The notes: generated from the sequence alone by a model not told the origin. DNA of 12,921 nucleotides from an uncultured Clostridia bacterium (GCA_944381255.1 CALWKL010000003.1:1-12921); one strand, 5' to 3'; shown: positions 1 to 7,503, counted from the first letter of the stretch. Made by a program: numbers and translations.

Positions 1-76
1 AAATAATAAATTATTGCAATAACACATTTTGACAATAAAAAATCAAATAATGCGATGAAACATATAATAATACGGG

Positions 77-940
77 CTAACTTACTTTATGAGTCATTTC
101 ACAGGAGCTAGCTTGCAAAATTTTGCCGTTTAAACAAGCATTCTCTTGTACGCAATTATTTATAAAAGTGGCGAATTTTTCTACTTTCTCTGCATCGAAA
201 TTATCCTGTGATTTTTTATCCCACCCAAACATTTTGTTTACCATATGTCCAGTCTTAGAATAGTCCCTAAAGGCATACTTTGATGCTCTTTCTGTAAAGA
301 ATTCATACCAGTGAGCGAATAGATAAGCATCCATACTCTTTTGCAAAGATAAGTTCTTGACCTGTGGAATTTCTTCTATCTTCAAAGCTTCAATAAAATC
401 GCTTTTTAATTTTACTTCTTCCTCGCTCTGAGGATTGTATCCCAATATTCCTGCCAACCAGACGGTATTTTGTAAATTTGCTGGCAATTGATTTATTTTT
501 AAATTGTCATCATTCAAAATACTTAAGTTTGAGATAATATCTTTTAAGCAAAAATAATCCCACTGGTCATACGCGCCTAAAATATTTTTTAGCACCAAAT
601 TTTCTGCGAATTTATTAGGTTGATAAAATCTAGTTTCTCTTTGACAAATTAAAGCATTGCCTGCAAGATTAGATTCGCCCATAGCATCTTCGCTCACGCT
701 TCCCTTTGGTAATCTTTTTTGCGTGTAAGTGATAGCATAGACCTTATCCCCCTCTACTTTTAAAAAAGGTTGATTTTCCCAGCCACAACAAAAAGTAGTT
801 TCTTGCTTAATCATATCACTACTATTATTATAAAAAGCATCTCGCAAAGACTTTATATTATCAAAATCAAATGTAACCTTATACAACTTTGCGTTTGATG
901 CTTCTCCTGCATACACAAAAATCTCACATTTTTTAACCAT
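77..940 (-). CDS. Hypothetical protein, 287 aa
   Basis: I do not recognise this family. The frame is open as far as 1093, but the start at 940 is preferred: the ATG follows AGAGGA at a 4-nt gap and begins 'MVKKCEIFVYAG', whereas the upstream part overlaps the signal peptidase gene and would lack a ribosome site. The protein looks soluble, with no signal peptide or membrane segment. Its N-terminal third is rich in beta-like hydrophobic alternation ('CEIFVYAGEA', 'KVYAITYT') and its C-terminal part is more helical, with several aromatic residues ('AHWYEFFTERASKYAF', about residues 215-230). Cysteines are scattered (including a CC pair in 'TFCCGW' near residue 50) and form no clear metal site. 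It ends with TAG at 77. It lies 83 nt downstream of the signal peptidase gene on the same strand, so readthrough is possible, but it has its own strong promoter at 1007-1035. No function can be assigned. Confidence 0.8.
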   Translation of the reverse strand: MVKKCEIFVYAGEASNAKLYKVTFDFDNIKSLRDAFYNNSSDMIKQETTFCCGWENQPFLKVEGDKVYAITYTQKRLPKGSVSEDAMGESNLAGNALICQRETRFYQPNKFAENLVLKNILGAYDQWDYFCLKDIISNLSILNDDNLKINQLPANLQNTVWLAGILGYNPQSEEEVKLKSDFIEALKIEEIPQVKNLSLQKSMDAYLFAHWYEFFTERASKYAFRDYSKTGHMVNKMFGWDKKSQDNFDAEKVEKFATFINNCVQENACLNGKILQASSCEMTHKVS

Positions 941-1006
941 TTTCCTCTTTCGTACCCCCGACCAATACCTTCTGTACATATTTATAAATACAAATTTATG
1001 CGTATA

Positions 1007-1035
1007 ATAATAGAACTTTATGACTAATTTGTCAA
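1007..1035 (-). promoter_or_regulatory. Promoter of the 287-aa gene
   Basis: On the minus strand TTGACA (1030-1035) is followed after 17 nt by TATTAT (1007-1012), predicting a start near 1000 and a 5' UTR of about 60 nt. The -35 box lies inside the last codons of the signal peptidase gene. The UTR contains an AT palindrome (TATTTATAAATA) and a run of five G just before the ribosome site, unusual in this AT-rich DNA. Confidence 0.7.
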
Positions 1036-1458
1036 TATCTTTTTCCAAAAAATTTTCATAAAAATAGCAAAAAATATACAGATTGGCAAACAAAATTTTA
1101 GGATATCTATTAGCACCCCTCCAAAATAGGAATAAAATACTACTTTACCCAAAATTTTGTCCTTCGAGACTTCCCTCTCGACACTATGCTCGCTATCTCC
1201 TCTAGTAACTAAAATATCATTGTCAATTTCTACTACTCGATGGACTTCAATATTAGCATTGTACTTATATGCGACTATATCACCGCATTTTACTCCACTT
1301 GGACTTGCCCACACCACCATTGAGCCATAAGCGATTTGAGGTGCCATACTACTAGATTTTACTATCCCTATTCGAAATCCCATAAAAGCAATACTTACAG
1401 CAACTATTAAAAATAATATTGTAATTAAACATAATATTTTATACAAAAACTTTAACAT
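1024..1458 (-). CDS. Signal peptidase I, SipW-like (Ser/His type)
   Basis: A membrane-bound S26 serine peptidase that would remove signal peptides from exported proteins at the outer face of the membrane. At 144 aa it is short, as in the SipW/archaeal/eukaryotic branch. An N-terminal membrane segment (about residues 5-27) precedes the catalytic box 'VKSSSMAP', with the likely nucleophile Ser37 before Met38. Box C is 'GDIVAYKY' (59-66). His73 in 'EVHRVVEI' stands where Gram-negative-type enzymes carry the general-base Lys, and 'TRGDSE' (85-90) is the conserved Gly-Asp box. A second hydrophobic stretch (about 112-135) and a basic tail ending 'WKKILTN' suggest a C-terminal membrane anchor. Starting at ATG 1456-1458, it has no good Shine-Dalgarno sequence and I found no convincing promoter, so it may be weakly expressed or leaderless. 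SipW enzymes often serve a few dedicated substrates, but none is visible next to it. The family call is confident; the symbol sipW is not assigned. Confidence 0.88.
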   Translation of the reverse strand: MLKFLYKILCLITILFLIVAVSIAFMGFRIGIVKSSSMAPQIAYGSMVVWASPSGVKCGDIVAYKYNANIEVHRVVEIDNDILVTRGDSEHSVEREVSKDKILGKVVFYSYFGGVLIDILKFCLPICIFFAIFMKIFWKKILTN

Positions 1459-1556
1459 AAAATATTTTATTCAGCAAGTTTTCGCAAAAGACTTTTTCTT
1501 TAAATTATGTAAAAATAAAAAATTTTATAAAAATTCAAAAAAGTTGTTAAAATTAG

Positions 1557-1586
1557 TAGACATATTTAAATTAAATTTGCTATAAT
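1557..1586 (+). promoter_or_regulatory. Extended -10 promoter of the ncRNA
   Basis: TAGACA (1557-1562, five of six matches to TTGACA), an 18-nt spacer, then TATAAT (1581-1586), a perfect -10 hexamer preceded by TG one base upstream (TGCTATAAT). Transcription should begin near 1592-1594. It is one of the best promoters in the window and faces the ncRNA. Confidence 0.75.
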
Positions 1587-1591
1587 GTACT

Positions 1592-1803
1592 TGTCCTAAG
1601 GAATTAGGATACGGGCATAGGATTATCATACCACAACATCTTAATTTTCTCTTTTGTTTAAGATATTGTGCCATTTCCTTGCCTTTTATTTTTGCTAGAC
1701 TATTTATACCGTCTAACGCACTAAAAAATAGGACAAGCGTAGCTACCTATTTGGGCATAGATAGCGCGCACAGAGAGAATATTGCGGTAGCAATATTTTT
1801 TTT
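1592..1803 (+). ncRNA. Structured RNA of about 210 nt, unidentified
   Basis: The stretch is bounded by a consensus promoter and an intrinsic terminator and holds no credible ORF. It shows several helices: (a) CTTGTCCTA (1590-1598) with TAGGACAAG (1729-1737), a 9-bp closing helix; (b) 1632-1644 with 1658-1670, 13 pairs with one C-A mismatch and a U-rich loop; (c) 1696-1700 with 1711-1715, extended by 1693-1695 with 1718-1720 across a 2-nt bulge; (d) 1742-1750 with 1757-1765, loop UUGGGC; (e) the terminator. The 5' strand can also fold locally as TCCTAA-GGAA-TTAGGA (1594-1609), which excludes helix (a). GGGCATAG occurs twice (1613-1620, 1753-1760). It does not match the motifs I know for T-box, SRP RNA, tmRNA or RNase P. 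6S RNA is of similar length, but a branched fold with a 3' tail fits poorly. valS has its own promoter after the terminator, so a stand-alone RNA is more likely than a valS leader. Confidence 0.65.
1778..1803 (+). terminator. Intrinsic terminator of the ncRNA
   Basis: AATATTGC (1778-1785), loop GGTA, GCAATATT (1790-1797): a perfect 8-bp stem running into an unbroken U tract to 1803. It separates the RNA from valS. Confidence 0.85.
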
Positions 1804-1830
1804 GTTTTAACCTAAAATTTATATTTAGTG

Positions 1831-1859
1831 TTTACAAAAGTTAAAATTTTTGATAAAAT
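1831..1859 (+). promoter_or_regulatory. valS promoter
   Basis: TTTACA (1831-1836), 17 nt, TAAAAT (1854-1859), each matching the consensus at five of six positions. It lies downstream of the ncRNA terminator and predicts a short 5' UTR of about 20-25 nt leading straight to AGGAG (1877-1881). Confidence 0.65.
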
Positions 1860-1887
1860 AATACAAATTACTTTTAGGAGAACAAAT

Positions 1888-4287
1888 ATGCTTGAAAAAC
1901 ATTACGATTTCAAAACTAAAGAGAAATTTTGGCAAGACAAATGGACTCAAGACAAAACTTACAAATTTGACCCAAGCGCGACTAATCGTTATATGATAGA
2001 TACCCCGCCTCCTACCATTAGTGGTAATATCCATATGGGGCATGTATATAGTTATCTCCAAATCGACGTTATCGCTCGTCATCAAAGAATGCTACACAAA
2101 TCAGTATTCTTCCCTTTTGGATACGACGACAATGGCTTACCTACCGAGCACTATATTCAACGCTCGCAAAAGATTAAAATGAATGAGATTAGCCGTAGCG
2201 ATTTTGTAAAAATCTGTGCAGACACTACTGTGGGTATGAAAGATATATATAGAGATATTTTTCGCCACGCAGGAATAAGTGCAGATTTTGAAAATACATA
2301 CTCAACATACTCACCAAATACTCAAAAAATAAGCCAGCAATCTTTCATCGAATTATATAAATCAGGAGCTATAGAGCGCAAAAATGCACCAGGATTATGG
2401 TGCCCAGAATGCCGTACAGCTATTGCCCAATCCGAAGTTGAGACGGAAGAATTAGATAGTTTTATGAATTATATTAGCTTCGGTGTAGAAGGCAGTGATG
2501 AGCGCATAAAGATAGCTACCACTCGCCCAGAATTATTGTGTGCGTGTGTATGTGTCTTTGTACATCCAGATGACAAATCACGCATTCATTTAGTTGGCAA
2601 GACTGCCATTAGCCCAATATATAACAAAAAAGTACCTATTATAGCTAACCCTGATGTAGCACTTGACAAGGGTACAGGTGCAGTAATGTGCTGTACTTTC
2701 GGTGATGAGGCCGACTCAAAATGGCAAAAAGAGTACGACTTGCCTATCCTAGAAGCCATAAGTTACAACGGTAAGATGACAGCACTAGCAGGTGAATTTG
2801 AAGGACAAAAAGTAACTGAGGCGCGCAAAAACATTATTGAAAAGCTTCGTGAAACTGGCATTTTGTATGACCAGCAACCTATCACCCACGCAGTATCTAC
2901 TCACGACCGTTGTGGTACTGCAATCGAAATAATCGCAAAACCTCAATGGTTTATCAAGCTTTTGGACAAAAAAGACAAGATTTATGAAGCGGGCGAAAAA
3001 GTAAAATGGTATCCAGAACATATGCAAAAACGCTTTTTGAACTGGGTAGATGGACTGAAATGGGACTGGTGTATTTCTAGACAACGCTACTTTGGAGTGC
3101 CTTTCCCTATTTGGTACTGCAAGGACTGTGGAAAAATTATTTTAGCAAACGAAGAAGATTTGCCTATCGACCCTAGCGCTACCTCGCCAAAATGCGCATG
3201 CCCAAAATGTGGCAGTCATGAATTTATCGCCGAGACTGATGTTATGGATACTTGGGCTACCAGTAGTCTAACACCGCAGATTGCCTGCGATTTGATTACA
3301 CACAAAGGGTTAGACGATACATATACCCCTATGGATTTAAGACCAAATGCACACGATAACATTCGAGTATGGGACTTTTACACTATTGCAAAATCTTTGT
3401 TGCATTTTGGAAAATTGCCTTGGGAAAATGTAATGATAAGTGGCTGGGGCTTGAGTGCTACTGGTACTAAATTGTCAAAATCAAAATCAAATGGTGGCAC
3501 ACTCTCTCCTGATGAAGCATACCAAAAATATTCTGCAGATGTTACTCGATACTGGGCTAGCAACGCAAGTCTAGGTAAAGATGTATATATAAAAGATGAA
3601 GAATTTAACAACGGCTTTAAACTTATGCAAAAATTATGGAATGCTAGCCGATTTGTATTATCTTTTATGGAAGGATATGAAAGAAATCGTCCAAGCAAAC
3701 TACTCCCTATGGATGCATGGATTTTGAATTGTTACAGCGACACTTACCTTCGCTTTCAAAAAGCATTTGAAAAGTATGAGATGGGCTTGGCTCTGAACGA
3801 AGTAGAAAAATTATTTTGGAATTTCTGTGATAACTACATTGAAATCGCAAAGAATAGATTATATAAGCCAGAAATATACGGTGAAGAAGCCAAACAATCT
3901 GCCCAATATGCTAGCAGTACTGTGTTGCTAGGATTACTAAAAATGTTATCAATTTATATGCCTCATATTACAGAAGAAATTTATCAAGATTATTTTGCAA
4001 AATTTGAAGGCAACGGCTCAATTCACACTAGTGGGTATTTGCTTCCTACAGAAAATTTAGATGAAAAATTGCGTACAAATGGCAATATCGTTTGCGATAT
4101 TGTAGCAGAAATTCGTGGTTACAAATCACGCAATAATATGAGTCTAAAAGAAGAATTAACTTTGGTAGAAGTTACCTGCGATGACCCTGATTTTATCGAA
4201 GAATGTGCTGATGATATTCGTGCTGTAGGAAATGTAAAAGAATTAAAAATTTCGCAAGGCGAATTTAAAGTAAATATAAATAATTAA
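1888..4287 (+). CDS. valS: Valyl-tRNA synthetase, archaeal/rickettsial type
   Basis: Charges tRNA-Val with valine in the cytoplasm and hydrolyses mischarged Thr-tRNA through its editing domain. The protein is 799 aa from ATG 1888, which follows AGGAG at a 6-nt gap; the frame is open from GTG 1828 but that start has no ribosome site. Visible parts: class I signature HMGH (49-52); 'GYDDNGLPTEH' (78-88); zinc-ribbon half CPEC (172-175); editing domain with 'ATTRPE' (210-215); a second Cys set C411-x2-C414 and C438-x2-C441; 'WCISRQRYFGVPFPIWY' (394-410); KLSKS (528-532); then a helical anticodon-binding domain. The 'YDDNGLPTE' block replaces the usual bacterial 'GTDHAG' block, which marks the archaeal/Rickettsia-like subtype. 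The protein stops soon after the anticodon-binding region and lacks the C-terminal coiled-coil tRNA arm of classical bacterial ValRS (typically about 880-950 aa). It appears monocistronic. Confidence 0.96.
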   Translation: MLEKHYDFKTKEKFWQDKWTQDKTYKFDPSATNRYMIDTPPPTISGNIHMGHVYSYLQIDVIARHQRMLHKSVFFPFGYDDNGLPTEHYIQRSQKIKMNEISRSDFVKICADTTVGMKDIYRDIFRHAGISADFENTYSTYSPNTQKISQQSFIELYKSGAIERKNAPGLWCPECRTAIAQSEVETEELDSFMNYISFGVEGSDERIKIATTRPELLCACVCVFVHPDDKSRIHLVGKTAISPIYNKKVPIIANPDVALDKGTGAVMCCTFGDEADSKWQKEYDLPILEAISYNGKMTALAGEFEGQKVTEARKNIIEKLRETGILYDQQPITHAVSTHDRCGTAIEIIAKPQWFIKLLDKKDKIYEAGEKVKWYPEHMQKRFLNWVDGLKWDWCISRQRYFGVPFPIWYCKDCGKIILANEEDLPIDPSATSPKCACPKCGSHEFIAETDVMDTWATSSLTPQIACDLITHKGLDDTYTPMDLRPNAHDNIRVWDFYTIAKSLLHFGKLPWENVMISGWGLSATGTKLSKSKSNGGTLSPDEAYQKYSADVTRYWASNASLGKDVYIKDEEFNNGFKLMQKLWNASRFVLSFMEGYERNRPSKLLPMDAWILNCYSDTYLRFQKAFEKYEMGLALNEVEKLFWNFCDNYIEIAKNRLYKPEIYGEEAKQSAQYASSTVLLGLLKMLSIYMPHITEEIYQDYFAKFEGNGSIHTSGYLLPTENLDEKLRTNGNIVCDIVAEIRGYKSRNNMSLKEELTLVEVTCDDPDFIEECADDIRAVGNVKELKISQGEFKVNINN

Positions 4288-4379
4288 CTCAAAATTTAAT
4301 TTGCCAAATTTATTAAACGAAAAATACAAAAAAATATTTAAAAATTAAAAAAATAAAATTAAGTCTGGCTAATAAATTT

Positions 4380-4421
4380 AAAATAAAAAATGATGAAATT
4401 CAATTCATCATTTTTTATTTT
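4380..4421 (+). terminator. Terminator of valS
   Basis: A perfect 18-bp inverted repeat, 4380-4397 with 4404-4421, around a 6-nt loop (ATTCAA). The outer part is A-tract against U-tract and the core is ATGATGAA/TTCATCAT. It is unusually long and GC-poor for a terminator, but it sits about 90 nt after the valS stop and ends in a U-rich run. Confidence 0.7.
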
Positions 4422-4509
4422 TGCTAGTTTAATAGATTTTTTGCTTTATTTGTATTTTTTTAATGAATTAGTTTAGTTTTGTTTAACCATATAAAATCAG
4501 CATACCCTC

Positions 4510-4538
4510 TTGAAAAAGCCCTAATTCTATGATATAAT
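4510..4538 (+). promoter_or_regulatory. Promoter of the 237/263-aa operon
   Basis: TTGAAA (4510-4515), 17 nt, then a perfect TATAAT (4533-4538). The predicted start is near 4545 and the ribosome site AGAGAGGTG (4552-4560) follows at once. Confidence 0.75.
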
Positions 4539-4565
4539 CATAAAAATAGCAAGAGAGGTGTAACT

Positions 4566-5279
4566 ATGGCTGATTTACCAAAATCAAGCGTTGGTGTAGT
4601 CTTAATAAATGGTCTAGGATTATACAAGAGCAATATGTTTGGCCCACTGGACAAGCTACTTTTTTGCCCTCAAAAGACTAGTTTTTTGATAGCAAACAAA
4701 CGCTACTTTTATGGAGGCAATGATAAAATCACTCCCCCTACTACCCCATTCCCTAATAATTATCGCCCACCTGAATATGGCAAGCCACTTTTGCTCATAG
4801 CTGAGGGCAAAGTTCCTAAAAATATTGCAAAAGCTTACATGGATACATATTCTCTAGATGGCCCTTTCGGTAGAATCGCAAACCTAGGGTATCTGTGCGT
4901 ACCAAATATAGACTTGATTTGCCAGCATATCACATCTACCAATCCATTACTACAGAAGCGCGCGCTGAAAGTAATAGCACGTGATAAAGTAGTAATTGAT
5001 TTGATTAATTTGTGCCTAGATGCAGAAGAAGACTTGACAGACCCTAAGATGAAGGAAAAGGTAATAGATAGAGTATTTTTTGCACTAGACTACCTAAAAT
5101 ATATCCCGCTTGAAAAAGAAATTAAACTCGACACAAAGGGGTTAAATAGAGAATATCGCAAAGAAGCATCTAAGGGTGATGAAGGTAAATACGCTGAGAT
5201 TGGGAAATCTGTATCAGATGGCTTGATAAAACTCGGTCGCTCATACCAAGATGCAAATGTTGTACACAGTAAACAATAA
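4566..5279 (+). CDS. Hypothetical protein, 237 aa
   Basis: Not recognised. ATG 4566 follows a strong Shine-Dalgarno sequence (GAGAGGTG). There is no signal peptide or long membrane segment; the opening 'GVVLINGLGLY' is hydrophobic but short. Residues about 1-120 are rich in Gly, Pro and aromatics ('KRYFYGGNDKITPPTTPFP'), suggesting loops and beta structure. About 120-185 looks helical, and the Lys/Glu-rich C-terminal 45 residues look flexible. The first gene of a two-gene operon, it ends 16 nt before the start of the 263-aa gene. No catalytic motif was seen and no function is offered. Confidence 0.85.
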   Translation: MADLPKSSVGVVLINGLGLYKSNMFGPLDKLLFCPQKTSFLIANKRYFYGGNDKITPPTTPFPNNYRPPEYGKPLLLIAEGKVPKNIAKAYMDTYSLDGPFGRIANLGYLCVPNIDLICQHITSTNPLLQKRALKVIARDKVVIDLINLCLDAEEDLTDPKMKEKVIDRVFFALDYLKYIPLEKEIKLDTKGLNREYRKEASKGDEGKYAEIGKSVSDGLIKLGRSYQDANVVHSKQ

Positions 5280-5295
5280 TTAAATGAGGTTTTGT

Positions 5296-6087
5296 ATGGA
5301 AAACAACAAAAAAACAACTCAAGATGTGGTGCATATCGCTACTCCACACGACTATTTTGGAGAAAAACTAAGCGACCAGCCGATTTTTGGAATAAAAGAT
5401 TTCGGTGGGTTGAAATTTAAACCTATCCGCAGTGCATACAATGGCAGAGCAGTATTTTATATGACTGATAAGGTTCGCTATGGAGAAGGAGCACCTAATT
5501 TAAAAAGTACAATCTCACGAGACCAATGGGAGTATTTGCGTTACGCACAGCTTGACCAAGCCAATAAATTTGAAGATACTCTCGCTTATAGAGAGAAAAT
5601 GGGTAAACCTGGCAACAAGGAAGTTAATCTTGGTTTACAATATATGATGCTGGGTATGCTACGATACTCAAACTTCAATTTTATAATAGATTTTAATGAA
5701 TTAAATAGGATTTCTCTTGCTCCAGAAAAAGAAGCACGCGAAGAATTATTTATCCTAATAGCAGCAGCTACTCAAAACATAAACTGGGCCATAATTCAAA
5801 ATTCAAATTTAAAAGATAAGGCCCCTACTTTAGGCAGAGACTTATTCTTGGAAACATTTAAATTTAAAAAAGCTCCACAACTACAAATCAAGGATATCGA
5901 TACCTACCTATACCGATATGATTTTATGCGGGATGAAGTATTGAGTGGTGAAGGGAGTACTCCTTGGGCTCCTACTCCTTATCAAGGACTAGACACAGCA
6001 GATATTTATCAAAGTTTTGATAAATTAGCCAGCAGTTGTGGTTATGATTATAATCCTTCTAATAGCCAGTCTCAATGTAGACAGTAA
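5296..6087 (+). CDS. Hypothetical protein, 263 aa
   Basis: Not recognised. The frame is open from an ATG at 5284, but ATG 5296 ('MENNKKTTQDVV') is the better start because TGAGG (5285-5289) lies 6 nt before it. The protein appears soluble, with many aromatic residues and no signal peptide. A helical middle part (about residues 75-165) includes 'NLGLQYMMLGMLRYSNFNF' and 'LFILIAAATQNINW', hydrophobic but interrupted by polar residues and so probably a buried core rather than a membrane span. The C-terminus is loop-like and rich in Ser, Gln and Asn. It is the second gene of the operon begun at 4566. The pair probably acts together, but nothing in the sequence shows in what. Confidence 0.85.
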   Translation: MENNKKTTQDVVHIATPHDYFGEKLSDQPIFGIKDFGGLKFKPIRSAYNGRAVFYMTDKVRYGEGAPNLKSTISRDQWEYLRYAQLDQANKFEDTLAYREKMGKPGNKEVNLGLQYMMLGMLRYSNFNFIIDFNELNRISLAPEKEAREELFILIAAATQNINWAIIQNSNLKDKAPTLGRDLFLETFKFKKAPQLQIKDIDTYLYRYDFMRDEVLSGEGSTPWAPTPYQGLDTADIYQSFDKLASSCGYDYNPSNSQSQCRQ

Positions 6088-6201
6088 ACAATGCAAAGTA
6101 TTTGATTTCATTAATAAGTTTATCTTACTTTGTCTATAAATATCAATAAAACATAAATTTAAAGATAACATAACGAATAATAGATTACTATAACAAAAAA
6201 C

Positions 6202-6230
6202 AAAAAAGCGCTAAATATTTGCGCTTTTTT
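6202..6230. terminator. Bidirectional terminator between convergent operons
   Basis: AAAAAAGCGC (6202-6211), a 9-nt loop, GCGCTTTTTT (6221-6230). The A and T tracts make it work on both strands, ending the plus-strand 237/263-aa operon and the minus-strand 157/419-aa operon. Confidence 0.85.
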
Positions 6231-6243
6231 TATTATCTAAATT

Positions 6244-7503
6244 TTACATACTCATTTGTCCTGTACGAACTGCTGGAGCACTTTCGCTAGATTTGTCTTG
6301 ACCCTGCTCATTCTCAATTTGGGACACAGTATTAGCCATACTTTCTATCTGCAATTTATCAGACCAAAGTTGAGGCTCCTCTTGATACTTAGGATTCTCT
6401 GCATATTTGGGCTTCTCCGCCTTTTTGTCAGGTTTCTTGCCTCCACCGCCTTTGTCTTGACCACCTTTACCTCTTTTTTTGCCTCCGCCAGATTTTCCAC
6501 CATCACCTTTCTTCACTGCTTGATTTTGAGGCTTAGGGGTAGATTGTTCTTTACGCACTATAGCGACAATTTCCTCTTTCTTCTCTTCCTTTATAAATGG
6601 CGCAACTTTAGGGTGAGTCAAAGTCCTTTTGTTAATTTCTTTAGCTTTTTCTACAAATCTTTTGTCCAATTCTTTTAGTTTTGTGTCCATCTCAGATTTA
6701 CTTAACTGCGTTTGATTATTCTGCAATAATAAGATTTGATCGAGTAATTGATTAAGGAAATAAAATCTCCTACGACTTATGATAAAATACGCATCTAATT
6801 TTGCTCGTTTTTTGCTAAACTCTGCCATAATAACGGTCAACTCTGGGTCCATACCCAGTAGCAAAATACGCTGATTAAAATAGATTTCTTCTAGCTTTTC
6901 AGCATATTCCTCGCTGACTTCGCGCATTGCATAAAACATCTCATAGCGCTTGGAAATCCTATCTGCTTGGTACTTCCTACCTTCTTCGCCAGTGTCATCA
7001 CTATCATACTCTTTGAGATGAAAAACTTCACGCAAATTCTTGTCATAAAATTCATCGAATTTATAATCATAAGTAGCGACTATGGTAGATTGAGTCTCCA
7101 CCATATATCCAGCTAGCCTATCTATCTTCTCTTCTATTTTTAAAAATGAGTATGCGTTGCCATTTTCTTCAATTATCGGTTTTGTAACACAAAAAGTGTA
7201 TACACGGTCATTCAAAAAACCGCGAGCATGTATGCCCGCGTCATCTACAAAATCAATCTTTTTGGGCATATCAATTAGTTCTTGCATAATGTCTTCAGAC
7301 ATCACATATTCGCCCTGTTTTGTATAATCGCCCAGCAAATCATTAAAAATAGTATCCTTAAATAACCTGTCTTGCGCTAAATCATCAAGGACAGCATCAT
7401 AGTCAAATTCTTTTGTCTTTGACTCAGCATCAACCATAGACTCGCTAGATAGATTCTCATCTTTTGTAGCCATATCCACCATATTTTCATCAGCTATTTT
7501 CAT
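6244..7503 (-). CDS. Hypothetical protein with Lys/Gly-rich linker, 419 aa
   Basis: Not recognised. The start at 7503 follows AAGGGG at about 7 nt. The N-terminal 45 residues are acidic and contain a short duplication ('DENMVD' at 5-10, 'DENLSSESMVD' at 15-25). Residues 60-165 look globular. About 180-310 is strongly helical, charged and probably coiled-coil ('VSEEYAEKLEEIYFNQR', 'KLKELDKRFVEKAKEINKR'). Residues 331-361 form a low-complexity basic linker of Lys and Gly runs ('GGGKKRGKGG', 'KGGGGKKPDKK'), followed by a short 'KYAENPKYQEEP' duplication and a polar tail. It has no signal peptide or membrane span, so it is presumably cytoplasmic. The basic linker would suit binding nucleic acid or an acidic partner, but that is inference. 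It is the second gene of the operon, 24 nt after the 157-aa gene. Confidence 0.85.
   Translation of the reverse strand: MKIADENMVDMATKDENLSSESMVDAESKTKEFDYDAVLDDLAQDRLFKDTIFNDLLGDYTKQGEYVMSEDIMQELIDMPKKIDFVDDAGIHARGFLNDRVYTFCVTKPIIEENGNAYSFLKIEEKIDRLAGYMVETQSTIVATYDYKFDEFYDKNLREVFHLKEYDSDDTGEEGRKYQADRISKRYEMFYAMREVSEEYAEKLEEIYFNQRILLLGMDPELTVIMAEFSKKRAKLDAYFIISRRRFYFLNQLLDQILLLQNNQTQLSKSEMDTKLKELDKRFVEKAKEINKRTLTHPKVAPFIKEEKKEEIVAIVRKEQSTPKPQNQAVKKGDGGKSGGGKKRGKGGQDKGGGGKKPDKKAEKPKYAENPKYQEEPQLWSDKLQIESMANTVSQIENEQGQDKSSESAPAVRTGQMSM

Noticed and set aside
11..22. TTATTGCAATAA palindrome as terminator of the 287-aa gene
   Set aside because: A perfect 12-nt palindrome leaves no loop and there is no clean U tract; the real terminator is probably outside the window.
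29..68. Promoter at the left edge (TTGACA 29-34, TATAAT 63-68)
   Set aside because: The spacer is 28 nt, far too long for sigma70, and no gene follows it on the plus strand.
941..1093. N-terminal extension of the 287-aa protein up to 1093
   Set aside because: It overlaps the signal peptidase gene, lacks a ribosome site, and lies partly upstream of the predicted transcription start; ATG 940 has AGAGGA.
1592..1803. SRP RNA, tmRNA or RNase P RNA
   Set aside because: The GGAA loop at 1600-1603 recalls SRP RNA, but the flanking AGCAG-type internal loop is missing. No tmRNA ends or tag frame and no RNase P GAGGAAAGTCC-like core are present.
1592..1887. T-box leader controlling valS
   Set aside because: The position fits, but the conserved T-box bulge (AGGGTGGNACCGCG-like) is absent, the terminator has no competing antiterminator with it, and valS has its own promoter after the terminator.
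1828..1887. GTG start for valS at 1828
   Set aside because: It lies within the promoter and has no Shine-Dalgarno sequence; ATG 1888 has AGGAG and begins at the conserved N-terminus of the family.
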